Shown in pieces: positions 1 to 7,563 of a stretch of DNA of 43,416 bases. The notes beneath the pieces are model-generated. The model did not search any database. It worked only from the letters and a program-made list of their open reading frames with translations, and was not told where the DNA came from. A program made the position numbers and the translations under genes. This stretch comes from Actinomycetota bacterium (GTDB taxonomy: Bacteria; Actinomycetota; Thermoleophilia; Gaiellales; F1-60-MAGs149), in contig CANJXE010000004.1 of assembly GCA_947478745.1 (NCBI GenBank), positions 1 to 43,416 on the forward strand, written 5' to 3'. Every line of letters begins with the position of its first letter. Positions within the stretch are counted from its first letter, which is position 1.

Positions 1-1
1 C

Positions 2-910
2 GGCGGAGCCGAGGTCTGCGGCCACCTGCTGGAGTTCGATTCGGTGCACGGACGCTGGCATCGCGAGATCCGCGCCGAGGACGCTGCCATCACCGTCGAT
101 GGGACGCGGATCAGCGTCTCCTCGGAGGCCGATCCCGGCGCCGTCCCGTGGGGCGAGCTGGGCGTCGACCTAGTCCTCGAGGCCACGGGCCGCTTCAAGA
201 CGCTCGCCGCACTGCAGCCCCACTTCGACCGCGGCGCGCGCAAGGTGGTCGTCGCAGCGCCCGTCAAGGATCCGGCGGCCCTCAACGTCGTGATCGGCAT
301 CAACTGCGATCGCTACGAGCCGGACGTCCACGACGTCGTCACGGCCGCATCGTGCACCACGAACTGCCTCGCACCGATCGTCAAGGTCCTGCACGAGGGA
401 CTCGGCATCCGCCACGGCATGATCACGACGCTGCACGACATGACCAACACCCAGACGCTCGTCGATGCGCCGCACCGGGATCTGCGCCGGGCGCGCGCGG
501 CGAGCATGTCGCTGATTCCGACCACCACCGGCTCGGCGACGGCGATCGGGCTGATCTTCCCGGAGCTGCAGGGCCGCCTCAACGGCCTCGCCGTGCGCGT
601 GCCGCTGCTCAACGCCTCGCTGACGGACTGCGTCTTCGAGGTCGAGCGCGAGACGACCGCCGATGAGGTCAACGCGCTCCTGCAGGCCGCCGCCGACGGT
701 CCCTTGGGGCACATCCTCGGCTACGAGCAGCGGCCGCTGGTGTCCATCGACTACCGGGATGATCCGCGCTCGGGCATCGTCGACGCGCTCTCCACTATGG
801 TCGTCGGCGGCACGCAGGTGAAGGTCCTCGCCTGGTACGACAACGAGTGGGGCTACGCGAACCGCTACGCCGAGCTGGCTCGCATCGTCGGTCTGCGGCT
901 CCCCCGATAG
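2..910 (+). CDS. ArsJ-associated glyceraldehyde-3-phosphate dehydrogenase (GapArs), 5' truncated by window edge
   Basis: GAPDH-family enzyme; the visible 302 residues lack roughly the first 35, which include the start of the NAD-binding Rossmann fold. The catalytic motif [10 protein letters not shown] is present with the active-site Cys codon at 353-355, followed by [18 protein letters not shown] and the C-terminal [11 protein letters not shown] motif. Several positions differ from glycolytic GAPDH ([14 protein letters not shown] where glycolytic enzymes usually have [13 protein letters not shown] for TPNVSVVD). The next gene, 10 bp downstream, is an arsJ homologue. In known gapdh-arsJ pairs the enzyme uses arsenate in place of phosphate to form unstable 1-arseno-3-phosphoglycerate, which ArsJ exports. 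I therefore call it the arsenate-resistance paralogue rather than the central glycolytic enzyme. GAPDH family is near certain; the arsenical role rests on context and variant motifs. Confidence 0.88.
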   Translation, partial: GGAEVCGHLLEFDSVHGRWHREIRAEDAAITVDGTRISVSSEADPGAVPWGELGVDLVLEATGRFKTLAALQPHFDRGARKVVVAAPVKDPAALNVVIGINCDRYEPDVHDVVTAASCTTNCLAPIVKVLHEGLGIRHGMITTLHDMTNTQTLVDAPHRDLRRARAASMSLIPTTTGSATAIGLIFPELQGRLNGLAVRVPLLNASLTDCVFEVERETTADEVNALLQAAADGPLGHILGYEQRPLVSIDYRDDPRSGIVDALSTMVVGGTQVKVLAWYDNEWGYANRYAELARIVGLRLPR

Positions 911-920
911 CCGTCGCCGG

Positions 921-2150
921 ATGAGCGCCACCTCTCCTCACGCCGGCGACCGCCGCGCCTATGCGCTGGTGACGGCCGCCTACTGGGCGGAGACGATCAC
1001 CGATGGCGCGATCCGGATCCTCGTCCTCTTCTTCTTCTACGACCTGGGCTACAGCCCGCTCGAGGTCGCATCCCTGTTCGTGCTCTACGAGGCGTTCGGC
1101 ATCGTCACCAACCTGTTCGGTGGCTGGCTGGCGGCGCGCTTCGGGCTCAAGTCGACGCTCGTGGCGGGACTGACGCTGCAGCTCGGCGCCCTGTTGATGC
1201 TGGCGCTCGCGCCCGATCCGTGGCTCGTCGTGCCGTACGTGATGGCCTCGCAGGCGGTCAGCGGCGTCGCCAAGGACCTCACCAAGATGAGTGCCAAGAG
1301 CGCGGTGCGCCTCGTCGTGCCGACGGGCGCCACCGACGCGCTGTTTCGCTGGGTCGCGCTCCTGACCGGCTCGAAGAACGCCCTCAAGGGGTTGGGATTC
1401 TTCATCGGCGGCGCGCTGCTCACGCTGGTCGGCTTCCAGCCCGCGCTCGGCCTGCTCGCCGTGCTGGTCGGCGCCGGGCTGCTGCTCGTCCTGCTCGCCG
1501 TCCACGGGGAGCTGGGGCATCCCGACGCGAAGGCGCGCTTCCGGCACATGCTGTCGAGCAACCGCTCCGTCAACCTGCTGGCAGCGGCGCGGGTGTTCCT
1601 GTTCGCCTCGCGCGACGTCTGGTTCGTCGTCGGCCTGCCCGTCTTCCTGCGCAGCGTGCTCGACTGGAGCTTCTGGGCCGTCGGGGCGTTCATGGCGGTG
1701 TGGGTGATCGGCTACGGGATCGTCCAGGCGTTCGCCCCGCGCCTCCTGCGCCGGGCGGGCGAGCCGACGGGGTTCACCGCCGCCTGGCTGGCGTTCGTCC
1801 TCGCCCTGCTGCCGGCCGGCATCGCCGTGGCACTGGCTGCCGGCCTCGATCCGACGCTGAGCCTCGTCGTCGGGCTGCTCGCCTTCGGCGTCGTGTTCGC
1901 GCTCAACTCCGCCGTCCACTCGTTCCTGATCCTGCACTACGCCGACGGCGATCGCGTCGCGATGAACGTCGGGTTCTACTACATGGCCAATGCCTTCGGC
2001 CGGCTGGCGGGCACGATCCTGTCGGGGCTGCTCTACGAGTGGCAGGGCCTCGAGGCGTGCCTCTGGGCCTCGGCGGCGATGGTGCTCGCCGCCGGCGCGA
2101 TCTCGCTGCTCCTGCCGCGCCTACGCAGCGTTGCCACGTCCACCGCCTAG
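921..2150 (+). CDS. arsJ: ArsJ organoarsenical efflux permease (MFS)
   Basis: 409-residue major facilitator superfamily membrane protein with about 12 hydrophobic segments. The ArsJ family signature is clear: AYWAETITDGAIRILVL near the N-terminus, FGIVTNLFGGWLAARFGL, SGVAKDLTKMSAKSAVRL, LTGSKNALKGLGFFIGG and SRDVWFVVGLPVFLRSVL. Its known role is extrusion of 1-arseno-3-phosphoglycerate made by the partner GAPDH, which then hydrolyses outside the cell and releases arsenate. It starts 10 bp after the GAPDH stop on the same strand, so the two are probably one transcript. No arsR or arsC is visible in the window, but the upstream side is cut off. Confidence 0.9.
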   Translation: MSATSPHAGDRRAYALVTAAYWAETITDGAIRILVLFFFYDLGYSPLEVASLFVLYEAFGIVTNLFGGWLAARFGLKSTLVAGLTLQLGALLMLALAPDPWLVVPYVMASQAVSGVAKDLTKMSAKSAVRLVVPTGATDALFRWVALLTGSKNALKGLGFFIGGALLTLVGFQPALGLLAVLVGAGLLLVLLAVHGELGHPDAKARFRHMLSSNRSVNLLAAARVFLFASRDVWFVVGLPVFLRSVLDWSFWAVGAFMAVWVIGYGIVQAFAPRLLRRAGEPTGFTAAWLAFVLALLPAGIAVALAAGLDPTLSLVVGLLAFGVVFALNSAVHSFLILHYADGDRVAMNVGFYYMANAFGRLAGTILSGLLYEWQGLEACLWASAAMVLAAGAISLLLPRLRSVATSTA

Positions 2151-2200
2151 GTGGTCTGCCTATGAGCCTGCGAGATGCCCGCCGTCGTCGATCGGGGGTG

Positions 2201-2302
2201 GATGTCACAAAGGGGTCAGACCCCTATGTGACATCAGGGCCGTTATCGGTCTGCCGAGAACGATCGGTATGTCACATCAGGATCTGACCCCTTTGTGACA
2301 TC
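2201..2302. repeat. REP-like composite palindrome between arsJ and etfA
   Basis: Left arm 2201-2220 (gatgtcacaaaggggtcaga) is an exact inverted copy of 2283-2302. The left arm is itself palindromic: gatgtcaca 2201-2209 pairs with tgtgacatc 2227-2235, and aggggt/acccct form a smaller inner dyad at 2211-2225. Another partial copy (atgtcacatc) lies at 2269-2278. The whole could form one long cruciform or two smaller hairpins. It sits in a non-coding gap between convergent genes, as REP elements often do. A degenerate related motif may occur near 26070-26124. Confidence 0.7.
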
Positions 2303-2328
2303 CGCCCCGGCAGGACACCTGGGCCCGG

Positions 2329-2378
2329 ACGTGCAAACGGGCGGCCCAGCCGTCTCCGGCCGGACCGCCCGTGCACGT
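2329..2378 (-). terminator. hairpin terminator of etfBA
   Basis: Inverted repeat ACGTGC-aa-ACGGGCGG (2329-2344) against CCGCCCGT-GCACGT (2365-2378), 14 bp with a two-base bulge and a 20-nt loop. It lies 8 bp beyond the etfA stop codon. No clear U-run follows, as is common in high-GC actinobacteria. Confidence 0.6.
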
Positions 2379-2386
2379 TCCTGCTG

Positions 2387-3364
2387 CTAGCTGCGCGCCT
2401 TGATCAGCTCGGTCAGCTGCGGCACGATCGTGTTCAGATCGCCGACGACGCCGAAGTCGGCGTAGTCGAAGATCGGGGCGTTCTTGTCCTTGTTGATCGC
2501 GACGATCGTGCCGGAGCCCTGCATGCCGACCTTGTGCTGGATCGCGCCGGAGATGCCGCACGCGATGTACAGCTTGGGCGAGACGGTCTTGCCCGTCTGG
2601 CCGACCTGTGCGCTGTACGGGTACCAGCCGGCGTCCACCACCGCGCGCGTCGCTGCAACCGCGCCGCCGAAGGCGGAGGCGCAGGCCTCGATCGCGGCGA
2701 AGCCCGCCGCCTCGCCGAGGCCACGGCCACCGGCCACGAGCACGTCGGCGGCGCCGATGTCCGGTCCGGTGTCCACGACGTCCTCGTGGCCGACCAGCTG
2801 GACGGCCTGCGAGTGCGCCTTGAAGCTCGGGGCGAAGCGCTCGACCGGAGCCGAGCCGCCGTTGCCCTCCGTCGCCGCGAAGGCGTTGGAGCGCGTCACC
2901 ACGATGCCGACAGGCGTCGTGAAGCCGCAGTGCGCCAGCACGGAGTCGCCGAGGCCGGAGCGGCGGGTGACGAGCGCGCCGCCCTCCGCGTGGAGCTCGA
3001 CCGCGTCGATCACGATGCCGGCGCCGAGCCGGGCCGCGAGGCCCGCCATGGCGTCCGCCGACATGACCGAGGCGACGGCCAGCCAGTAGCGGTACTGGCC
3101 GCTCTCCTGCGCCGTGGCGCAGGCGTCAACCACGGGCTGCGCGATGCCGTTGGCCAGCATGGCGTCGTCGGCGACGCGGACCTTCGACGCGCCGAAGCCG
3201 CCGAGGGCGCCCATCGCCGCGTCGTCCAGGCCGGAGCCGCAGACGATCGCCTCGACCGGCTCGCCGAGGGCCGCGCCGAGACGGGCCGCCTCCTCGAGGA
3301 CGCCGAGGGAACCGCGGGCGATCTCGCCGCCCTGGACCTCACAGAGAACTGCGATGCCGGCCAT
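2387..3364 (-). CDS. etfA: electron transfer flavoprotein subunit alpha
   Basis: 325-residue FAD-binding subunit of the ETF heterodimer, which passes electrons from acyl-CoA and other flavin dehydrogenases to ETF:quinone oxidoreductase. The N-terminal domain begins [10 protein letters not shown]. The C-terminal FAD domain carries [62 protein letters not shown]. The chosen ATG at 3364 shares one base with the etfB stop (TAATG on the coding strand), a translational-coupling arrangement. A longer in-frame extension is open upstream but lies wholly inside etfB and resembles no ETF sequence. Length and motifs match the family. Confidence 0.95.
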   Translation of the reverse strand: MAGIAVLCEVQGGEIARGSLGVLEEAARLGAALGEPVEAIVCGSGLDDAAMGALGGFGASKVRVADDAMLANGIAQPVVDACATAQESGQYRYWLAVASVMSADAMAGLAARLGAGIVIDAVELHAEGGALVTRRSGLGDSVLAHCGFTTPVGIVVTRSNAFAATEGNGGSAPVERFAPSFKAHSQAVQLVGHEDVVDTGPDIGAADVLVAGGRGLGEAAGFAAIEACASAFGGAVAATRAVVDAGWYPYSAQVGQTGKTVSPKLYIACGISGAIQHKVGMQGSGTIVAINKDKNAPIFDYADFGVVGDLNTIVPQLTELIKARS

Positions 3365-4149
3365 TATGCGACCACCTTCTTCTCGACGAGGAACGCGAGG
3401 ATCTGCGCGGCGGCACTGCCGTCGTCCTCGATGACGATCGTGTCGCCACGACCCTCGGGCTTCGACAGAGCGGCGACGGACGTGGCCGCCCCGGCTGCGC
3501 CGACCGTGCTGGCATCGATACCGAGATCGGCCAGCGTCAGCACCTCGTGCGGCTTGCGCTTGGCACCCATGATCGCGGGCAGCGGCGGGTAGCGCGGGTC
3601 GTTGATCGCGTCGGAGACCGACACGACGCACGGCGTCGTGGCCTTGACGGTGTCGTACCCCGACTCGACCTGGCGCTTGACGGTGACGGACCCGTCGCCC
3701 AGCTCGATCGAGGCGGCCTGTGTGACGCAAGGCAGCTCGAGCAGCTCTGCGACCAGACCGGCCATGACGTACGACTCGGAATCCGCGGCCTGCTGGCCGA
3801 GCAGGATCAGGTCGTAGCCGCCGCGCTTGAGCGCTGCGGCGAGGATGCGCGCGGTGCCGAGCAGATCGCTGCCGGCAGCCGCATCGTCGGCGACGTGGAC
3901 GGACTGATCGCCGCCCTGGGCCAGCGCGCGGTCGACTGAGCGGGTCGCGGTTGCGGGGCCGACGGTGACGATGGTGATCTCGGTGTCGGGCGCGGGGCCC
4001 TCCTTGATCCGCACAGCCGCCTCGATCGCATGGCGATCGTAGGGGTTGAGCGTGTTCTCGCCGCTGCGGACCAGCCGCTTGGTGCCCTCGTCGATCCGCT
4101 TCTCAGCGGTCGGGTCCGGGACTTCCTTGACGCAGATCGCGATGCGCAC
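3364..4149 (-). CDS. etfB: electron transfer flavoprotein subunit beta
   Basis: 261-residue AMP-binding subunit, beginning VRIAICVKEVPDPTAEK, with the family signature VKRQVESGYDTVKATTPCVVSVSDAINDPRYP and GQQAADSESYVMAGLVAELLELP. I place the start at GTG 4149 because AGGAGG lies 7 nt upstream; a TTG start at 4179 would add ten residues that are not family-like. First gene of the etfB-etfA operon. A perfect dyad (GTTGCC-act-GGCAAC, 4166-4180) overlaps the likely promoter, suggesting repressor control. Confidence 0.94.
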   Translation of the reverse strand: MRIAICVKEVPDPTAEKRIDEGTKRLVRSGENTLNPYDRHAIEAAVRIKEGPAPDTEITIVTVGPATATRSVDRALAQGGDQSVHVADDAAAGSDLLGTARILAAALKRGGYDLILLGQQAADSESYVMAGLVAELLELPCVTQAASIELGDGSVTVKRQVESGYDTVKATTPCVVSVSDAINDPRYPPLPAIMGAKRKPHEVLTLADLGIDASTVGAAGAATSVAALSKPEGRGDTIVIEDDGSAAAQILAFLVEKKVVA

Positions 4150-4165
4150 TCGCTTGCCTCCTGAA

Positions 4166-4184
4166 GTTGCCACTGGCAACGATA
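4166..4184 (-). promoter_or_regulatory. etfBA promoter -10 with overlapping dyad operator
   Basis: Reading the minus strand, TATCGT (4184-4179) fits a TANNNT -10 box and is immediately followed by the 15-bp dyad GTTGCC-N3-GGCAAC (4180-4166). The dyad covers the expected transcription start, a typical repressor site. The regulator is not identified. Confidence 0.4.
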
Positions 4185-4211
4185 CCTAACAGTGCAAGGT
4201 GATTCGCCTGC

Positions 4212-4487
4212 TCAGGCGGCGCGGCTGAACGGTCCGCGCACGCGAACCCAGCGCCGGCGCGCGATCGTGGCCTCCTCCGGCACGTCGGCACCGCGGGCCG
4301 CCGCGATGCCGGCGGCGGCGATCGCCTCGTCGAGATACCCGGCGCGCCGCAGGATCGTGCTGGCCAACGCGATCTCGTCGGCGGGCGAGCAATCGTCCTC
4401 GACGATGCCGCGCGCCAGCTCGACCGCGACCTCGCGACGGTGCGTGCCCTGATCCATCAGGTAGCAGGCTGCTCGGGCTGCGCTCAT
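4212..4487 (-). CDS. small conserved-looking protein of unknown function
   Basis: 91 residues beginning MSAARAACYLMDQGTHRREV, predicted mainly alpha-helical with a helix-pair pattern (ADEIALASTILRRAGYLDEAIAAAGIA) that looks tetratricopeptide-like, and a basic tail (RRRWVRVRGPF). No signal peptide or membrane segment. I do not recognise the family. The ATG at 4487 is supported by a TAGGTT -10 box (4500-4495) only 7 nt upstream, so the mRNA is probably leaderless; the longer in-frame extension to 4697 would cross the divergent promoter region and looks non-coding. It is separated from etfB by 62 bp on the same strand. Confidence 0.6.
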   Translation of the reverse strand: MSAARAACYLMDQGTHRREVAVELARGIVEDDCSPADEIALASTILRRAGYLDEAIAAAGIAAARGADVPEEATIARRRWVRVRGPFSRAA

Positions 4488-4494
4488 GGGCCCC

Positions 4495-4500
4495 AACCTA
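4495..4500 (-). promoter_or_regulatory. -10 box, leaderless start of the 91-residue gene
   Basis: TAGGTT on the minus strand, 7 nt before the ATG at 4487; this places the transcription start at or next to the start codon. Confidence 0.5.
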
Positions 4501-4646
4501 CCCCGCGATCCGCGCCCACGGGGTGCAGTCCCGGATTCCTGCCGGATTCCCAACACAATCCCAACATCCTCGTTCACCGCGTCGAGGCCCCTGCCGCAGC
4601 CGGAACATCGTCGTCCACAGCCCCAAATGTGAAGCAGAACGGCGGA

Positions 4647-4690
4647 GTTCACCAATCCGGAACGGCTCCTCCCCAATCGCTTCACCCATC
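4647..4690 (+). promoter_or_regulatory. putative PHO-box array upstream of the phosphate block
   Basis: Four consecutive 11-nt units can be read from 4647; the first (GTTCACCAATC) and fourth (CTTCACCCATC, from 4680) agree at 9 of 11 positions. The GTTCACC half-site is the known actinobacterial PhoP consensus. A further GTTCACC lies at 4572-4578 but out of 11-nt phase. The first 13 nt recur with one mismatch before pstC (6455-6467). PhoP control is inferred from motif and gene content. Confidence 0.5.
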
Positions 4691-4755
4691 GGGCCACGGC
4701 GCGTGTCTACCTTGGAACACGTCCGCGAACCGCGCGGGGTTTCCCAGGAGGAACG

Positions 4756-5499
4756 TTGAACACCAAGAGTCGTCTCATCGCACTCGGCACCTGCGCGGCA
4801 ATTGGCGCCGCGCTCGCCATCCCGTCGATCGGCGGCGCCGACGCGCCGGTCCCGCTCGCCCGCAACTCCTACGCCGTCAGCGGCTACAAGGTCTCGCCGA
4901 CCGGCAAGCAGGCCAGCTCGATCGTCCCGACGAAGGCCAACGGCAAGCTGCCGGACCGCATCATCGACATCTCGACGGTCCAGCCGGGCCGCTCGATCTA
5001 CGGCGCCATCGGCGTCCAGTGGCTGGCCACGGTCGGCGCGGTCACGCCGGGCTCCGGCTTCAAGGACACCTGCTCCGCCAACCCGGGGCCGGGCAAGTCC
5101 TACCAGCCCTGCATGGGCGCTGCCGCGTCCTTCCCCCTGCCGCTGCCCAAGCGCATCGGCCTGACCAACTTCGGCATCGTCGGCGGCGCGATCGAGGATC
5201 CGGAGTGCAGCGGCAGCTACGAGAAGCCGACCGCTCCGGCAGGTCATCTCTGCATCTACCCCGGCCATGAGAAGGGCTACTACAGCGAGGACGAGGCCGA
5301 GGTCCAGAACATCGCCAAGAACGGCGAGGGCAACTACGACGTCACCGCCTTCCTGCTGAGCGGCGTCGCCGGCCGCTACGGGTTCCGCATCGAGGCCAAG
5401 GCCAAGATCAATGCCGCAGCCAAGTTCTACGCATCGTGGGCCTACACGGCACCGACCGGCGCCGCGGATGCCGCGACGACCGACACGACCACCTCGTAA
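4756..5499 (+). CDS. secreted protein of unknown function, probable Pho regulon member
   Basis: 247 residues starting at TTG 4756, with AGGAGG at 4746-4751 (4 nt spacing). The N-terminus is a typical signal peptide (basic NTKSR, hydrophobic LIALGTCAAIGAALAIP, cleavage near GGADA). The mature part is neutral, has four or so cysteines (DTCSAN, QPCMGA, DPECSG, HLCIYP) that could make disulfides, and ends in a Thr-rich tail. No enzyme motif is recognised. It lies between putative PHO boxes and pstS, 35 bp before pstS, so it is probably induced with phosphate starvation and may be a surface or periplasmic accessory protein. That role is inference. Confidence 0.75.
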   Translation: MNTKSRLIALGTCAAIGAALAIPSIGGADAPVPLARNSYAVSGYKVSPTGKQASSIVPTKANGKLPDRIIDISTVQPGRSIYGAIGVQWLATVGAVTPGSGFKDTCSANPGPGKSYQPCMGAAASFPLPLPKRIGLTNFGIVGGAIEDPECSGSYEKPTAPAGHLCIYPGHEKGYYSEDEAEVQNIAKNGEGNYDVTAFLLSGVAGRYGFRIEAKAKINAAAKFYASWAYTAPTGAADAATTDTTTS

Positions 5500-5534
5500 C
5501 TGACACCCCTGAACTGCAAGGAGCACATCACATA

Positions 5535-6368
5535 ATGCGACTCTCTCCCAAGACCCTGATCGCCGGCACGGTTGCCGCCGCGGTCTTCGCGATCGTGCCG
5601 GCTGCCGGCGCGACCACGTACTCGACCGGTGGCTCGACCGGCATGCAGGTCGTCGCCTCGGCGCTGGCCCAGGCCTACACCAAGAAGACGGGCGGCAAGG
5701 CCCGCTTCACCGTGGCGGGCGGCGGCTCGGGTGCCGGCATCAAGGGCGCTGCCGGCGGCACGTTCGTGATCGGCGACTCCTCCCGCGCGCCCGCCAAGGG
5801 CGATGCGAAGGGCCTGGTCTTCACGCCCGTCACGGTTGAGCCGTTCCTGGTCATCGTGAACACGGCCAACAAGGTCTCGAGCCTGACGCAGGATCAGATC
5901 GCCGGGATCTTCAAGGGCACGATCACCAACTGGAGCCAGGTCGGCGGCGAGAACTGCGCCATCAAGGGCTACACGCGCATCACCGGGTCGGGCACGCTCG
6001 ACACGTTCAAGGCGCTGTACCTCGGCGGTGCAGCGATCTCCGGCGCCTTCGCGGCGCAGGGCTCGAACGGCCTCGTCCGCTCCGGCGTGGCCGGCAACAA
6101 GTGCGGCGTCGGCTTCGTGACCTACGCGTACACGGTCGGCACCACCCTGCCGGTCAAGGCCCTCGCAGTCGGCGGCGTCGCCGGCTCGCTGGCCAACGTG
6201 AAGGCCGGCAAGTTCCCGTACGCGGGCTACCAGTACTTCGTGACCAAGGGCTCCCCGCCGGCCGGTGACATCGGCAACTACGTCGAGTGGGTCCGCGGCC
6301 CCGAGGGTGCCAAGATCATCTCGAAGTACGCCCTGCCCACCACGGCTGAGCCGATCTACAACAACTAG
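5535..6368 (+). CDS. pstS: phosphate ABC transporter substrate-binding protein
   Basis: 277-residue secreted phosphate-binding protein. Signal peptide MRLSPKTLIAGTVAAAVFAI ending near AGA. Typical PstS features: YSTGGSTGMQVVASALAQAY, AGGGSGAGIKGAAGGTFVIGDSSR (phosphate-binding loops with Ser/Thr), TPVTVEPFLVIVN, LTQDQIAGIFKGTITNWSQVGG and RITGSGTLDTFKALYL. AAGGAG at 5519-5524 precedes the ATG at 5535 by 10 nt. It is shorter than the usual 320-370 residues and lacks a lipobox cysteine, so it may be released or held by other means. First transporter gene of the pst cluster; a strong hairpin follows it. Confidence 0.93.
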   Translation: MRLSPKTLIAGTVAAAVFAIVPAAGATTYSTGGSTGMQVVASALAQAYTKKTGGKARFTVAGGGSGAGIKGAAGGTFVIGDSSRAPAKGDAKGLVFTPVTVEPFLVIVNTANKVSSLTQDQIAGIFKGTITNWSQVGGENCAIKGYTRITGSGTLDTFKALYLGGAAISGAFAAQGSNGLVRSGVAGNKCGVGFVTYAYTVGTTLPVKALAVGGVAGSLANVKAGKFPYAGYQYFVTKGSPPAGDIGNYVEWVRGPEGAKIISKYALPTTAEPIYNN

Positions 6369-6408
6369 CACCACCGCGCTGTGGCGCTCGCGCCGCAGCA
6401 AGCTCGAC

Positions 6409-6448
6409 CCGAAGGGCCCTCCCGGCACCCGCCGCGAGGGCCCTTCGG
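6409..6448 (+). terminator. hairpin between pstS and pstC
   Basis: Perfect 13-bp stem (ccgaagggccctc 6409-6421 with 6436-6448) and 14-nt loop. It probably ends most pstS transcripts, which would give the high PstS-to-permease ratio seen in many pst operons; the pstC gene has its own promoter just downstream. Confidence 0.7.
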
Positions 6449-6454
6449 CGTTGT

Positions 6455-6467
6455 GTTCACCATTCCG
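6455..6467 (+). promoter_or_regulatory. second PHO-box-like site, upstream of pstC
   Basis: GTTCACCATTCCG matches GTTCACCAATCCG at 4647-4659 in 12 of 13 positions. It lies 49 bp upstream of a TAGCCT -10 box at 6516-6521, in an activator position. Confidence 0.45.
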
Positions 6468-6515
6468 TAGCCGAATCGGCTCCGTTTCGGCTCCCACGGG
6501 CATGGGCAGCCTTTC

Positions 6516-6521
6516 TAGCCT
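6516..6521 (+). promoter_or_regulatory. -10 box, leaderless start of pstC
   Basis: TAGCCT ends 6 nt before the GTG at 6528. No Shine-Dalgarno sequence is present between them, which supports a leaderless transcript. Confidence 0.55.
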
Positions 6522-6527
6522 GCATCC

Positions 6528-7562
6528 GTGTCCTCGATCACCAACGTCCCCCCGCCGCTCGGCATCCGTCCGGACCGCGCCTCGGCCGCCAAGTCGGCCA
6601 ATCGTCAGGATCGGATCTTCATCCTCGCGATCCAGCTCGTGGCGCTGCTGACGCTGGTGGTCATCGCCAGCGTCGCGATCTTCGTGTTCGTGGCGGGCTG
6701 GCCCTCGTTCCGCGAGAACGGCTTCGGCTGGTTCACCTCGGGGCCCGTGCCGCTCGACCAGCAGCTCGGCCTGTCCTTCACGGGCAATCCGGATGGCTCG
6801 TCCTACACGAAGCTGAACGCCTGGCCCGCGATCGCCGGCACCATCCTGACCACCGGCGGCGCCCTGCTGATCGCCTTCCCGATCTCGCTGCTGACCGCGA
6901 TCTTCCTGGCGGAGCTGGCGCCCAAGCGCGTCGCGGACTTCCTCAGCCCGATCGTGACGATGCTGGCCGCCACGCCGTCCGTGATCTTCGGGCTGTTCGC
7001 CATCCTCGTGCTGGGGCCGTGGATCTCCGAGCACCTCATCCCGTCCTCGGTCGCCAACGAGCTCGCGATCATCGTCCCGATCGGCGGTCCCAGCGTCCTG
7101 CTGGCCACGATCGTGCTCGCGGTGATGATCGCCCCGCTGATGACGGCGATCTTCACGGACGCGCTGCGCGCCGTGCCGACGCGCTGGAAGGAGGGCGCCA
7201 TCGCCTTGGGCTGCGACCCCTGGCGCATGAGCCGCCGCGTCTCGGTCACCGCCATCCGCCCTGCGCTGGTGGCCGGTGCATCGCTCGCCATCGGGCGCGC
7301 CGTCGGTGAGGCCATCGCGGTCTCGATGGCCGGCGGCGGTATCGCCTTCGTCCCCAACCCGATGGACGGCATCTGGTTCTTCTTCCAGCCCGTCCGCCCG
7401 CTCGCCGCCACGGTCGTCGACTACTCCGAGGGCTTCGACGGCGACGTCCTGCGCGCCAACCTCTTCGCCATCGGCGTCGTCCTGTTCATCACCACCGCCG
7501 CGCTGACGATCGGGGCCAAGATCGCCTCCGCCAGCGCCGCCAAGCGCCTCGGAGGCAGCTGA
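6528..7562 (+). CDS. pstC: phosphate ABC transporter permease PstC
   Basis: 344-residue inner-membrane permease of the PstSCAB transporter. It has a hydrophilic N-terminus, then six or so membrane segments. PstC signatures include WPAIAGTILTTGGALLIAFPISLLTAIFLAELAP, AATPSVIFGLFAILVLGPW and the EAA loop region ALGCDPWRMSRRVSVTAIRPALVAGASLAIGRAVGEAIAV that contacts PstB. GTG start at 6528 has a -10 box 6 nt upstream and no Shine-Dalgarno, so it is likely leaderless. pstA follows 1 bp after the stop. Confidence 0.94.
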   Translation: MSSITNVPPPLGIRPDRASAAKSANRQDRIFILAIQLVALLTLVVIASVAIFVFVAGWPSFRENGFGWFTSGPVPLDQQLGLSFTGNPDGSSYTKLNAWPAIAGTILTTGGALLIAFPISLLTAIFLAELAPKRVADFLSPIVTMLAATPSVIFGLFAILVLGPWISEHLIPSSVANELAIIVPIGGPSVLLATIVLAVMIAPLMTAIFTDALRAVPTRWKEGAIALGCDPWRMSRRVSVTAIRPALVAGASLAIGRAVGEAIAVSMAGGGIAFVPNPMDGIWFFFQPVRPLAATVVDYSEGFDGDVLRANLFAIGVVLFITTAALTIGAKIASASAAKRLGGS

Positions 7563-7563
7563 C

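Noticed and set aside
2387-3730. Longer etfA starting at 3730
   Set aside because: The extra 122 residues overlap etfB in another frame and are Arg-rich; the start coupled to the etfB stop fits the family length.
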